DNA of 43,155 bases from Oscillospiraceae bacterium (GCA_015067175.1 SVMX01000012.1:1-43155), one strand, 5' to 3'. Counted from the first letter of the stretch, positions 7,662 to 15,795 are shown. Translations and numbers: made by a program. The notes: generated by a model not told the origin, from the sequence alone.

Positions 7662-10315
7662 CACTCACCACAGATGTAATTCACAAGAGAAGCTGCGAAG
7701 TGCTTCAATTCAATGCGGTCAGATATCTCCCAAAGGCGCGCAGTGCAGCATACCGCACCATTATCACGGTACAGCAGTGCAAGCTTTTTGCGGCGCTCGG
7801 GGTTATCTATCACCCACACATCAGGCGTAATATCAGTACCGTCAAGGTCTGCACAATGGCTGTGAGAAACAAGACCATACCACTGTGGAGTTGTGTAATA
7901 CTCCGTCATGAAGCCATTTAGCAGCGGCGATTTCTGCTCGATATAAAGTCCGAGCGTACCTGTCGGAACAGGCTTGCCCATGCTCTCCGAGATGCTTCTG
8001 AACATACCGTAGCACCAGAAATCTGTGCAATATTCACCCACAAGGCTGCCCTTTTCAGGGCGAGGGACATACAGCGCGCCGCCGTTTTTCGCTTCGCTAA
8101 GATCACGAGTAATACTTACAGACTTCAAGCCGTATCTTATCGCATTTTCGGTTATCTCAACATCAATTTCGGGGTAGATATACAGCTCATAGGAATTACT
8201 GATATCCGTGCCGTCAATTCTGAGTGTAAGCCTTGCCGTGCAGGCATTTTCACAGTTCACCGCGAAATCAAAGCTTTTGTATCTCGACACTCTGCCGCCT
8301 TTGCTGTGAAGCTCACTTTTGCCGCTTGCAATGACAGCTCCGTTTACTTCAACGCTCCATGAAACGCTATCCGCACAGAAATCGGGGCGCGTGGAGGACA
8401 CCTGTACTCCACAGGCAATCTCCTCGTCCGAAGTGTAGATGTATTTTTTGAAATTCGCAAGAACTACCGTGTCAGCGCAAAAGCTGCGCCATTCCTCGGC
8501 GGTAATGTGACCCTTGTTCTCCATAAAAGAGTTAAGTATTCCCACTGTTGCGACGCCCTGTCCGGGGAAATCCTGTATATCAAGCAGCTGAAATCCCGAC
8601 ATCTGCTCGCTTCTCAGCGCAGTTTCAATGTCATTTCGATAGCACTGCACCGACAGCTTACCAGAAGCCTTGAAAAAGTCCTCCCATTTGAAGAAAAGCC
8701 CCTTTTCCTCAAGGCCCTTTTTATACGCGTCATAAGCGAAATGCTGAACAGGGCCTGTGTACTTTTCTATCTCCCTGAAATCGGGATACATCGCAAACTG
8801 ACCTACCTCGTGCGATATAACAGGCACATCGGGAACAAGAGCACCGCTGTCCTCTGCACTTACCTTTTTCATCTCTGTGCCGTACTGTATCATTATCTCG
8901 CCGCCGTTGCTGCCAAGGGCTTCAGCTTCGTCAATAAGCGGGTCATAATTATGCACGGCGTTCGGCTCTGTCGTCTGTATATGACCCTGCGGAGCATCGC
9001 ACATCGCATAGCTTCCACGAATAAGGCGGTCGCGGTCAAAGCGAACACCGCTGAAAAAGTCGTCCTCATCAAGCACACACGGCACGAACTGATAATTATT
9101 CGAGCCGCCCACATACAACTTATCAGGGCAGACCGCGCGATAGCCTGCTATAAGCTCGTTAAGGCGCTCCTTGCTGCCCCAAAGCTCGTTACCCATCGAC
9201 ATCATCACAAATGACGGGTGATGTGAAAACTCGCGCAGTATGCGGAAGCCCTCGTCACGCAGATAGTTATGCTCCTCGCCGAACTCATCGGGAATGGTTC
9301 CCCAGAAAGGAAGCTCGGGCTGCATATAGATACCCATGATATCCGCTGCGGTAAAGGCTGCCTCAGGCGGACAGCAGGTGTGGAAGCGATAATGGTTTAT
9401 GCCGTATTCCTTGGCGGTCTTGAACACTTCAAGCCACGCCTTGACATCAGCAGGCGCATAGCCTGTTTTCGGGAACACCATTCCGTCATGCTTGCCGCGC
9501 AGAAAGGTCTGGCTGCCGTTTATGAGGAGCTTTAAGCCCTCGCCTTTCATCTCGCGCATACCAAAAGATATAGTTCTGCTGTCGCCGCCGATGGTTATTT
9601 CAAGACTGAGCAGATTTGGCGTAAACTCGTCCCAAAGCGGAACGTCACACGGCAGCTTGATATCACATCGGAGAACGCCGTCGCTGTACTCTGCTTCAAC
9701 GCTCGCGTACTCTTTGTTTTCATCGAAAACACGAAGCTTAGCTTTTCCCTGCTGCGTTCCCGTTATCTCAGAACGAACATAAACACTGTGCTCAGAAACA
9801 TTCGGAAAAACGTACACCGCCTCGGGATAAGCGTCATAGCACTGCAGCTCCATTCTGCCGATAATACCGTTCCAGTTGGTATGAGTGTCGCGCGAGGTCA
9901 TGTGACCGCCACCCGTAGGATAATCAACATTCGCTACACGCACAACAAGCTCATGCTCACCAACGGAAAGTCCGCCAAGCGAAAAACGGTGCGGTGAGCA
10001 GAGCGAATTACCGAAACGGCATTCTCTGCCGTCTATGTAGATAGCGGTCATTCGTGTGCGCTCAAGGAAAAGCGTAATGCACTTTCCCTCCATCTCGGGC
10101 GTTATCCGGATATTTCTGCGAAACCACGCGTAGCCCTCGAATTTCCGCATATCGGTAAGACAGCCGTACTCTATTTCGGTATTCTCGCGGAAAAGCCCTG
10201 CATTCGATGTAGAATCGGGCAGCATTATGCTATCGGGATATTCTGTCGGCGAAAGAGAGCGCTTGCTTTCGTCAAGAAAAGCGTCCCATCTGCCGCTGAG
10301 GTCAGTTATTATCAT
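7661..10315 (-). CDS. Glycoside hydrolase family 2 enzyme, cytoplasmic
   Basis: This 884-residue protein has the GH2 layout: sugar-binding jelly roll (about 1-180, with WFRR and the conserved THTNWNGIIGRM), immunoglobulin-like domain (about 185-285, with FGMRE), TIM barrel (from LLINGSQTFLRGKHDG) and C-terminal beta domains (about 630-884). The acid/base glutamate is Glu377 in MGNELWG and the likely nucleophile is Glu503 in SHEVGQF. There is no signal peptide, so it should act on imported oligosaccharides. GH2 includes beta-galactosidases, beta-glucuronidases, beta-mannosidases and arabinosidases; the sequence alone does not fix the substrate. It begins 19 nt after the XRE regulator's stop, which suggests that regulator controls it. 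Confidence 0.85.
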   Translation of the reverse strand: MIITDLSGRWDAFLDESKRSLSPTEYPDSIMLPDSTSNAGLFRENTEIEYGCLTDMRKFEGYAWFRRNIRITPEMEGKCITLFLERTRMTAIYIDGRECRFGNSLCSPHRFSLGGLSVGEHELVVRVANVDYPTGGGHMTSRDTHTNWNGIIGRMELQCYDAYPEAVYVFPNVSEHSVYVRSEITGTQQGKAKLRVFDENKEYASVEAEYSDGVLRCDIKLPCDVPLWDEFTPNLLSLEITIGGDSRTISFGMREMKGEGLKLLINGSQTFLRGKHDGMVFPKTGYAPADVKAWLEVFKTAKEYGINHYRFHTCCPPEAAFTAADIMGIYMQPELPFWGTIPDEFGEEHNYLRDEGFRILREFSHHPSFVMMSMGNELWGSKERLNELIAGYRAVCPDKLYVGGSNNYQFVPCVLDEDDFFSGVRFDRDRLIRGSYAMCDAPQGHIQTTEPNAVHNYDPLIDEAEALGSNGGEIMIQYGTEMKKVSAEDSGALVPDVPVISHEVGQFAMYPDFREIEKYTGPVQHFAYDAYKKGLEEKGLFFKWEDFFKASGKLSVQCYRNDIETALRSEQMSGFQLLDIQDFPGQGVATVGILNSFMENKGHITAEEWRSFCADTVVLANFKKYIYTSDEEIACGVQVSSTRPDFCADSVSWSVEVNGAVIASGKSELHSKGGRVSRYKSFDFAVNCENACTARLTLRIDGTDISNSYELYIYPEIDVEITENAIRYGLKSVSITRDLSEAKNGGALYVPRPEKGSLVGEYCTDFWCYGMFRSISESMGKPVPTGTLGLYIEQKSPLLNGFMTEYYTTPQWYGLVSHSHCADLDGTDITPDVWVIDNPERRKKLALLYRDNGAVCCTARLWEISDRIELKHFAASLVNYICGE

Positions 10316-10334
10316 TTATGTAATCTCCGTTCAT

Positions 10335-10688
10335 TTATTTTGTTGTCTTAATGCCCTTGGAGTCCCAGTAAGCCTCCTGTATAACGCGCATAACCATGTC
10401 CTTGTCCTCCTCGGACAACGAGCCGCCCGAAAAAAGAGCAGTCACCTCGCCCACTACAGCGTCAACCGAAAAAGCGCCCTGCAGCATACTCTCCTCAGAG
10501 CAGGTCAGATATTCAAGCGTTACGTTGAAATGCTCCGCAAGCTTTTTAAGCACGCCCGCACGCGGATAGCGCTCCCCCGACTCATAATACTGTATGGATT
10601 TCCGCGACACGCCAACCGCCTGTGCAAGCTCGGTCTGCGATATCGAATAGCGCCGCCGAAGCATGGACAGCCTTTCACTGAATTGCAT
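10335..10688 (-). CDS. XRE-family transcriptional regulator
   Basis: The product has 117 residues. An N-terminal Cro/C1-type helix-turn-helix (residues about 5-60) contains LSMLRRRYSISQTELAQAVG and VSRKSIQYYESGERYP, followed by KLAEHFNVTLEYL. The C-terminal tail (about 60-117) is acidic and shows no recognised ligand domain. The ATG at 10688 lies 5 nt after GGAGG; the GTG two codons upstream is part of that ribosome site. It heads the operon with GH2 and the radical SAM gene, and an inverted repeat overlaps its own promoter, suggesting autoregulation. Confidence 0.85.
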   Translation of the reverse strand: MQFSERLSMLRRRYSISQTELAQAVGVSRKSIQYYESGERYPRAGVLKKLAEHFNVTLEYLTCSEESMLQGAFSVDAVVGEVTALFSGGSLSEEDKDMVMRVIQEAYWDSKGIKTTK

Positions 10689-10733
10689 ACGCACCTCCGT
10701 CGATAGTTCCCAAAAAGGTACTACATTGAGAAC

Positions 10734-10773
10734 TTTATAATACTATGATATTATAAAACGTTCGAAATGTCAA
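10734..10773 (-). promoter_or_regulatory. Promoter with overlapping operator palindrome for the XRE-GH2 operon
   Basis: On the minus strand TTGACA (10773-10768) is followed after 17 bp by TATCAT (10750-10745). Across the -10 lies a perfect inverted repeat, TTTATAATA-6-TATTATAAA (10734-10757). The position fits a repressor site, and the XRE protein encoded just downstream is the obvious candidate ligand. Confidence 0.6.
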
Positions 10774-10796
10774 TACAAAATGAATTAAATCTCACG

Positions 10797-10827
10797 AAAA
10801 AACTGCCCAAGAAACTCTCGGGCAGTT
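10797..10827 (-). terminator. Terminator of glutamine synthetase
   Basis: AACTGCCC/GGGCAGTT 8-bp stem with an 11-nt loop, followed on the minus strand by TTTTTTCG. It lies 10 nt after the glnA stop. The other strand also ends in CGTTTTT, so it could work both ways. Confidence 0.85.
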
Positions 10828-10836
10828 CGTTTTTAA

Positions 10837-12267
10837 TTAAAGATCGTAGTAGCTTGCAAACTCAGCGGGGTGAGGTATCTTATTGATAGCCGCAGCCTCT
10901 GCGCGCTTCTTCTTCAGCCAGATCTCGATAAGACGCTCGGGGAATACGCCGCCCTCCATGAGGTAATCATGGTCAGCTTCGAGTGCGTCAAGCGCCTCGT
11001 CAAGAGTTGTGGGCAGGGACTGGATCTTTGCCTTTTCCTCATCGGAAAGGGTGTAGAGATTGAAGTCGAACGGACCCCAGCCGCACTTGGACGGGTCGAT
11101 CTTATTCTTTACGCCGTCGATACCTGCCATCAGGATAGCTGCGTAAGCATAGTAGGGGTTGCAGGTAGCGTCGGGGCTTCTCAGCTCAAAGCGGCGCTTG
11201 TCGGGAGCCTTTGCATACGCGGGAATACGAATTACCGCGCTGCGGTTAGAGGTAGCATAACCGATAGTAACAGGTGCCTCAAATCCGGGAACAAGGCGCT
11301 TATAGGAGTTCGTGGAGGGGTTTGTGAAGCCGCAGAGAGAACGAGCGTGCTTTAACAGACCGCCGATAAAATAAAGCGCAGTTTCGGAAAGCTCGGAATA
11401 ACCGTTGGGATCATAGAATACAGGCTTGCCGTCCTTGAAAAGAAGCATATGAACGTGCATACCGTTGCCTGCCTCACTGTAGATAGGCTTGGGCATAAAG
11501 GTTGCTGTTCTGCCGTCTTGAAGAGCCGCATTCTTAACCATGTACTTGATGGTCATTGTGTTATCCGCCATCTTTGTCAGCTCGCCAAGCTCGACCTCAA
11601 TCTCGACCTGACCCGAACCGCCAACCTCGTGGTGGTGGTACTTGACCTTAATCCCGCGCTCCTCAAGCATAAGGCAGATGCGGCTTCTGAGGTCGTATGT
11701 GATATCGTTGGGGAGGTCAGCGTGATATCCGCGGTGACCGGGAGTAATATAGCCCTTGTTATTGCTGTCAGCATACTCGGAATTCCAAGATGCCTGTCTT
11801 GTGTCAACAGTGAAGCCCATATCCTCAGGCTTTGTGCTGTAGGAAACATTATCGAAAATATGGAACTCAAACTCAGGGCCGATGATCATTTCGTCAGCAA
11901 TACCTGTGGATTTGAGATACTCAACAGCGTGCTTGGAAACATTTCTGGGATCCTGATTAAAGCGATAGTTGGGGCTGGAAATTACATAAACATCGCCTAT
12001 CATAGAAAGCGTGGTAACCTCTGCAAACGGGTCGAGGGACGCACTGGAAAGGTCGGGGATAAAGATCATGTCGCTCTTTTCAACGGGCGCAAAGCCGTAG
12101 TTAGAGCCGTCGAAGCCAATACCCGATTCCATAAGATCTGGAACAAAGCGGCTTTCGGGAATAGCAATATGGCGCCAGCGACCGTCAAGGTCAACCATTT
12201 TAAAATCGAGCATCTTTACTTCATGCTCTGTGCAGAATTTTTTTGCTTCTTCAAAGGTTTTAAACAT
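10837..12267 (-). CDS. glnA: Glutamine synthetase, type I
   Basis: This 476-residue enzyme makes glutamine from glutamate, ammonia and ATP. The ATG at 12267 follows GAGGAG by 7 nt. Family motifs occur in order: DGSNYGFAPVEKSDM (about 53-67), GPEFEFHIFD, EVGGSGQVEIE, GNGMHVHM, PSTNSYKRLVPGFEAP, NRSAVIRIP, and RRFELRSPDATCNPYYAYAA. The length and the extra segment around NLYTLSDEEK resemble the beta subgroup, in which the tyrosine at this place can be adenylylated. Here the context differs from the usual NLYDLP, so adenylylation is uncertain. It is a single-gene unit with its own promoter and terminator. No GlnR-type site was recognised. Confidence 0.95.
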   Translation of the reverse strand: MFKTFEEAKKFCTEHEVKMLDFKMVDLDGRWRHIAIPESRFVPDLMESGIGFDGSNYGFAPVEKSDMIFIPDLSSASLDPFAEVTTLSMIGDVYVISSPNYRFNQDPRNVSKHAVEYLKSTGIADEMIIGPEFEFHIFDNVSYSTKPEDMGFTVDTRQASWNSEYADSNNKGYITPGHRGYHADLPNDITYDLRSRICLMLEERGIKVKYHHHEVGGSGQVEIEVELGELTKMADNTMTIKYMVKNAALQDGRTATFMPKPIYSEAGNGMHVHMLLFKDGKPVFYDPNGYSELSETALYFIGGLLKHARSLCGFTNPSTNSYKRLVPGFEAPVTIGYATSNRSAVIRIPAYAKAPDKRRFELRSPDATCNPYYAYAAILMAGIDGVKNKIDPSKCGWGPFDFNLYTLSDEEKAKIQSLPTTLDEALDALEADHDYLMEGGVFPERLIEIWLKKKRAEAAAINKIPHPAEFASYYDL

Positions 12268-12334
12268 CGTTATACTCCTCATAGCATTTGATTTATTCTG
12301 CGTAGTGGATAAAATACCCACAACACCTTTTTAA

Positions 12335-12363
12335 ATTTTAACATATTTTCTCCTCTTTGTCAA
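12335..12363 (-). promoter_or_regulatory. Sigma-A promoter of glnA
   Basis: TTGACA (12363-12358), a 17-bp spacer and TAAAAT (12340-12335) on the minus strand. This gives a leader of about 60 nt before the glnA start. Confidence 0.85.
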
Positions 12364-12398
12364 GTGTTTTTGTGCAATTTCGACAGTAAAAGCATATC

Positions 12399-12425
12399 AA
12401 AAAGGCTGCCCAACCGAGCAGCCTT
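12399..12425 (-). terminator. Terminator of the transcript upstream of glnA
   Basis: On the minus strand AAGGCTGC pairs with GCAGCCTT around an 8-nt loop, followed by TTTG. It closes a unit of about 520 nt that starts at the promoter at 12924-12952 and separates it from glnA. Confidence 0.75.
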
Positions 12426-12484
12426 AGTATTATTCAATTGTCATCTTCAAGTATTACATCGGAATTTACCGCCTTTATAATATT

Positions 12485-12748
12485 TTATTTTGAAGAAGAT
12501 TCATGTAGACATTGGTTTGTCCTTTCGCAGAAATCTATGTCAACGCTTTCGCGGTATTTCAGCGGCCTGACCGCCATGACATCATTGTCTGCGCCGCCTG
12601 CTGCGGAAGGTGTTCAATGAGCTAAACGCTCCGTTTCGGCAGCTGCTGTGTTATCGGGAAGACCCGCACAGTCCGTTCACCGTTATCATTTACCCTCAGC
12701 TCTCGGTACGAGCCGCAGACGCTAAAGCTATTTCAATTGTTTCCATTG
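12485..12748 (-). pseudogene. Probable decayed small protein gene (frameshifts and a stop)
   Basis: No intact frame covers this stretch, yet protein-like segments line up on the minus strand in different frames. A start at 12748-12746 with a GAAAGGGG ribosome site gives METIEIALASAARTES. A second frame gives ELRVNDNGERTVRVFP and PITQQLPKRSV, then a TAG and LIEH. A third gives ADNDVMAVRPLKYRESVDID and ends at a TAA at 12485. I do not recognise the family. The segments could instead be chance frames within a noncoding RNA, since the unit has its own promoter and terminator. Short forward-strand frames here have no ribosome sites and were not accepted. Confidence 0.35.
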
Positions 12749-12872
12749 GACTCGCCCCTTTCATGAAGATTTTCGTTAAGATACTAAGCGTCGTGTTCCA
12801 TCGGACTGACCTCTTTCTCAAAATCGGTTGAAGTTGTATTTACTTCTTAACCCATTGGAGTGTACCTCTTTC
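12743..12872 (-). repeat. Three ribosome-site/ATG repeats spaced exactly 55 nt
   Basis: On the minus strand GAAAGRGG, a few variable bases and then STCCRATGG occur at 12872-12852, 12817-12798 and 12762-12743. The first bases are 55 nt apart both times. Each unit has a Shine-Dalgarno-like sequence followed at about 9 nt by ATG. The first two ATGs open only MG and MEHDA; the third opens the decayed gene. A weaker fourth copy (GAAAGGACAAACCAATG) is near 12526-12510. Confidence 0.7.
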
Positions 12873-12923
12873 GTGATATTTGGAAGAGCTTTCGTTTTTG
12901 TTCCTCTCTCTTTCCTTGAATTA

Positions 12924-12952
12924 ATAATAACATATTTTTTGTGCAAAGTCAA
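12924..12952 (-). promoter_or_regulatory. Promoter of the repeat-containing transcript
   Basis: On the minus strand TTGACT (12952-12947), a 17-bp spacer and TATTAT (12929-12924). No intact gene lies between it and the terminator at 12399-12425, so the product is either a noncoding RNA or the transcript of a dead gene. Confidence 0.7.
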
Positions 12953-13069
12953 TAGTTTTATTCAACTTTATTATTGATGTTTTATACAACTTTTTCAGCG
13001 CGTAATTATGCAAACTTCTGATAATTTGTGTAAAGAACGCATTTTCGGGCTTTTTCTGCTTTTTCCATA

Positions 13070-13098
13070 TTGACAACCAAGGAAACTTAGTGTAAAAT
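13070..13098 (+). promoter_or_regulatory. Sigma-A promoter of the DUF1292 gene
   Basis: TTGACA (13070-13075), a 17-bp spacer and TAAAAT (13093-13098), about 50 nt upstream of the start codon. Bases 12953-13069 are AT-rich, with nothing recognised. Confidence 0.85.
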
Positions 13099-13149
13099 AA
13101 ATATATATCGCGCTGCTTTTCAGCGTTAGTATTGAAAGGAATTTATGAT

Positions 13150-13467
13150 ATGGCTGAAGATATGAACAACGCAGTCCTCGACGAAGAAGAGGGCATTATT
13201 GAGCTTGAAGACGAAGACGGAAACGTTGTCCGTTTTGAATTTATCGACGCTATCGAGCATAACGGAACTGCATATTATGCGCTTGTGCCCGAGTCTGACG
13301 ACGAAGAGGGCGTTGATGAGTTTATCGTTCTGAAAGAACAGGAAGTAAACGGCGAGGCTATGCTCGCAACTGTCGATAACGATGAAGAATATTCCGAGAT
13401 CGGCGAGATCTTCCTTAAGCGCTTTGCTGAGCTTGCAGGCTTCGACGACGAGGAAGACGAGGGTTAA
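13150..13467 (+). CDS. DUF1292 family protein (YrzB-like)
   Basis: This 105-residue, very acidic protein has no cysteines, signal or membrane span. IIELEDEDGNVVRFEFIDAI, AYYALVPESDDEE and EFIVLKEQEVNGEAMLATV match the small beta-rich DUF1292 domain common in Firmicutes, whose role is unknown; the last 20 residues are a charged tail. The ATG at 13150 is preferred because AAAGGA lies 9 nt upstream; an in-frame ATG at 13132 overlaps that site. In many Firmicutes DUF1292 genes sit with yqgF/ruvX. Here ruvX is about 6 kb away on the other strand. Confidence 0.85.
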   Translation: MAEDMNNAVLDEEEGIIELEDEDGNVVRFEFIDAIEHNGTAYYALVPESDDEEGVDEFIVLKEQEVNGEAMLATVDNDEEYSEIGEIFLKRFAELAGFDDEEDEG

Positions 13468-13558
13468 TTTACCTCTGCTTCGGCGGAATAATACGAAAGT
13501 CACAACAAATAATATTTTTACCGCAGCAAACAAGCCTGCGGTCGGAGTATGAAAAACT

Positions 13559-13756
13559 ACTGCCTTGCAAATTGTGTTTCACAATGTGCGTTTAAGGTGT
13601 GTCAATATAATCCAACACGATATTAAAGGGATTTCAGCTCTTTCGGCGGATTGCAGACCTCCCGTACTGCGGATGATAGGGAGCGTGAAACCGAGAGGCG
13701 ATCTTACCCACCCTGCTCACAAGCGGGTTTTATAAGCACACCCACGGCAAGGCGGT
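13559..13756 (+). ncRNA. ssrS: Probable 6S RNA
   Basis: This 198-nt segment folds by eye into the 6S plan. The closing helix is ACTGCCTTGC with GCAAGGCGGT (10 bp including G-T pairs). A second helix, GGTGTGT/GCACACC, is followed by a wide central bubble whose 3' strand holds a CCTGCT/AGCGGG hairpin. The terminal arm is CTTTCGG/CCGAGAG, capped by CTCCC/GGGAG. 6S RNA copies an open promoter and binds sigma-A RNA polymerase. Size and architecture fit, and no protein frame fits. A CCGCAG/CTGCGG hairpin (13521-13541) lies just upstream and a terminator follows. No strong promoter was found, so the transcript's 5' end is uncertain. Other structured RNAs (SRP, RNase P, tmRNA) lack their key sequences here. 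Confidence 0.55.
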
Positions 13757-13785
13757 TATTTAAAAACAAGGGTCATACCCATAAA

Positions 13786-13818
13786 AAGGAGAGGGCTTCG
13801 GCTCTCTCCTTAATTTTT
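13786..13818 (+). terminator. Terminator after the probable 6S RNA
   Basis: AAGGAGAG pairs with CTCTCCTT around GGCTTCGGCT, followed by AATTTTT on the plus strand. Confidence 0.85.
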
Positions 13819-13823
13819 GCATG

Positions 13824-13857
13824 AAAAGCGGCTCATGAAATTAATCATGAGCCGCTT
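13824..13857 (-). terminator. Terminator of the BspA-like gene
   Basis: Perfect 13-bp stem AAGCGGCTCATGA/TCATGAGCCGCTT with a 6-nt loop. On the minus strand it is followed by TTCATG, a weak U tract. It lies 24 nt after the stop codon. Confidence 0.75.
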
Positions 13858-13881
13858 AATCATTCAATTATTGCGTTTCGA

Positions 13882-15705
13882 TCAAACCTTAACTCTTACA
13901 GTTGTAGAGAAAGCACTGTATACCTTCTTGCCGTTTACTGTAATGTAGGAGCGAACCTTGAAATAGTAAGTCTTGCCTGCTGTCAGACCGGACTTCTTAG
14001 CAGACAGTGTAGAACCACTCTTAACATAGCCTGCGGATTTGTATGTACCGTTTGCAGATGTAGAATAAGCAACCTGATAACCTTCAGCGCCAACGCACTT
14101 AGCCCAGCTGATCTTAGCAACGCCGGAAGAAGACTTTGTAGCCTTTACGCTGGAAGGAGCGGGAGAAGTTGCTGTAATTCCCTTGGAAGCACAAAGATCA
14201 GACTGAAGAGTATTAGAACCGGACTTAACATAAGCACGGATAGAATAGTAATACTTAGTGCCCTTTGTCAGACCCTTATCGGTGTAAGAATTTGTTGCCA
14301 CTGTAGCAACCTTTTTAAAGCCTGTTGTAGCAGATGTAGAACGATATACATAATAGCCGGCAACGCCGCTGGAAGCATTCCATGTGAGATTAACGGAATT
14401 TGCAGTAGCAGATGTTGCCTTTAAGCCTGTAACCTTCTTGGGTAAAGTGCTGATAGTAATGCTGCCGGACTTGCCGGTGATGGAAGTTGCTGTGATAGTA
14501 ACCTTGCCGCCCTTGAGTGCTGTTACAACGCCGTTTGCATTAACAGTTGCAACAGAAGGATCAGAAGAGCTGAAATAGTAAAGGTCGCCAACGAGAGAAT
14601 TTGCAGGCTTTGCTGTAGCCTTGACTGTCATGCTGCTACCTGCCGCGAGAGTCTTATTGCCGCTTACTGTAACACTGGTAGTAGCAGTATACTTTGTCTT
14701 TGTGCCGGAATAATTAGACCACTCTGTTGAGTATGTAGAGGGATAGTAAACCGAAGGAATGCTGTCATAATCAAACACACCGTTCAGTTTTACATAAGAG
14801 CCGCCAAAGAACAGCTTCTGAATAGAAGAACAGCCTCTGAACGCGCTATCGCCGATCTTACTAACGCTCTTGCCAAAATATACATATTTGAGAGAGCTAC
14901 AGTTATGGAAAGCGTTTGAACCAACGGTGCTTACCTTATTAGGAACTATAAACTTAGTAATGCGTGAGCAATTTGCATACGCAGCATCACCTAAAGTTAC
15001 AAGACTTGAAGGAAGCGCAATATCACCGGAAATGGAAGAACATTCATTGAAAGCGCTGCTTCCGATTTCTGTTACAATGTCAGGAATGTTTATCTTGGAA
15101 AGCTTAGAACAGCCGCTAAACGCAGAACTGCCAATACGTGTGCAGCCTGTGGGAAGTGTTACGGATACAAGAGAAGAACAATCTAAGAACAGTCCGTCCG
15201 GAATCTCGGTAGCCTTGCAGCTGAGATTTGCAGTTGCAAGAGAAGTACACTCTCTGAATGTATTGATACCGATTTCTTTAACGCTTGAAGGAATGGTAAT
15301 ATTTGCAAGAGACTCACAACCCTGGAAAGCGGCATTGCCAATCTTTTCAAGGCTTGCAGGTAAAGTTACAGTCTTAAGGTTAGAGCAACCGTCAAAAAGT
15401 GAAGGAGCTATCTCCTTGATCCTATCGCCGAATTTGACTGATGTGATCCTTGTCTTAGAAGTACCGCTGGGGTAGATACCTGCAACCGATGTAACGACAT
15501 AACCGCCAACTATATCTGGAATAACAATAGCTTTGTCATAGCCTGTGTAGCCGGTAATAGTTGCCTTTCTGTCGGTAACTGTATATACCCAGTCACCGTC
15601 CTTAGCTGCGAAAGCAGTGCTGATACAGAAGAATGAGCTCAGCGAAAGCACAAGCACAAATGCTGTCAGCAATGACAGAACGCGGTTGGTTCTTGTTTTT
15701 GTCAT
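13882..15705 (-). CDS. Secreted BspA-like leucine-rich-repeat protein with Big_2 and two FN3 domains
   Basis: The protein has 607 residues. A signal peptide (1 to about 33: MTKTRTNR, a hydrophobic core, cut after AFA) sends it outside the cell. Residues about 70-320 are BspA/TpLRR repeats with the pattern I-G-x-x-A-F-x-x-C-x-x-L-x-x-I-x-I-P. A Big_2 immunoglobulin-like domain follows (about 345-420, SVTVSGNKTLAAGSS to VTALKGGKVTITATS), then two fibronectin type III domains (about 425-512 and 515-607, each with GYxVxYSTS and YYFxVRxY patterns). There is no LPxTG, membrane anchor, dockerin or S-layer motif, so attachment is unexplained. Such proteins usually bind host or polymer ligands. AAGGAGG lies 6 nt before the ATG. 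It is a monocistronic gene. Confidence 0.9.
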   Translation of the reverse strand: MTKTRTNRVLSLLTAFVLVLSLSSFFCISTAFAAKDGDWVYTVTDRKATITGYTGYDKAIVIPDIVGGYVVTSVAGIYPSGTSKTRITSVKFGDRIKEIAPSLFDGCSNLKTVTLPASLEKIGNAAFQGCESLANITIPSSVKEIGINTFRECTSLATANLSCKATEIPDGLFLDCSSLVSVTLPTGCTRIGSSAFSGCSKLSKINIPDIVTEIGSSAFNECSSISGDIALPSSLVTLGDAAYANCSRITKFIVPNKVSTVGSNAFHNCSSLKYVYFGKSVSKIGDSAFRGCSSIQKLFFGGSYVKLNGVFDYDSIPSVYYPSTYSTEWSNYSGTKTKYTATTSVTVSGNKTLAAGSSMTVKATAKPANSLVGDLYYFSSSDPSVATVNANGVVTALKGGKVTITATSITGKSGSITISTLPKKVTGLKATSATANSVNLTWNASSGVAGYYVYRSTSATTGFKKVATVATNSYTDKGLTKGTKYYYSIRAYVKSGSNTLQSDLCASKGITATSPAPSSVKATKSSSGVAKISWAKCVGAEGYQVAYSTSANGTYKSAGYVKSGSTLSAKKSGLTAGKTYYFKVRSYITVNGKKVYSAFSTTVRVKV

Positions 15706-15738
15706 AAAGTCCTCCTTAAAAATGAAAAAATACCAAAG

Positions 15739-15795
15739 TCAGGCATAGCCTGAACCATACATATATATTTTACCATAATAATATACATTTTTCAA
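15739..15795 (-). promoter_or_regulatory. Promoter and 5' UTR hairpin of the BspA-like gene
   Basis: On the minus strand TTGAAA (15795-15790), a 17-bp spacer and TAAAAT (15772-15767). The leader then holds a TCAGGC/GCCTGA hairpin with a 3-nt loop (15753-15739). Confidence 0.8.

Noticed and set aside
12438..12831. Two short plus-strand frames upstream of DUF1292
   Set aside because: They lack ribosome sites and promoters. The minus-strand transcript with promoter and terminator explains the region better.
13559..13756. RNase P, SRP or tmRNA gene
   Set aside because: None of the invariant sequences of these RNAs (for example GAGGAAAGTCC, GGAAGGNAGCA, a 3' CCA tRNA-like end) is present.
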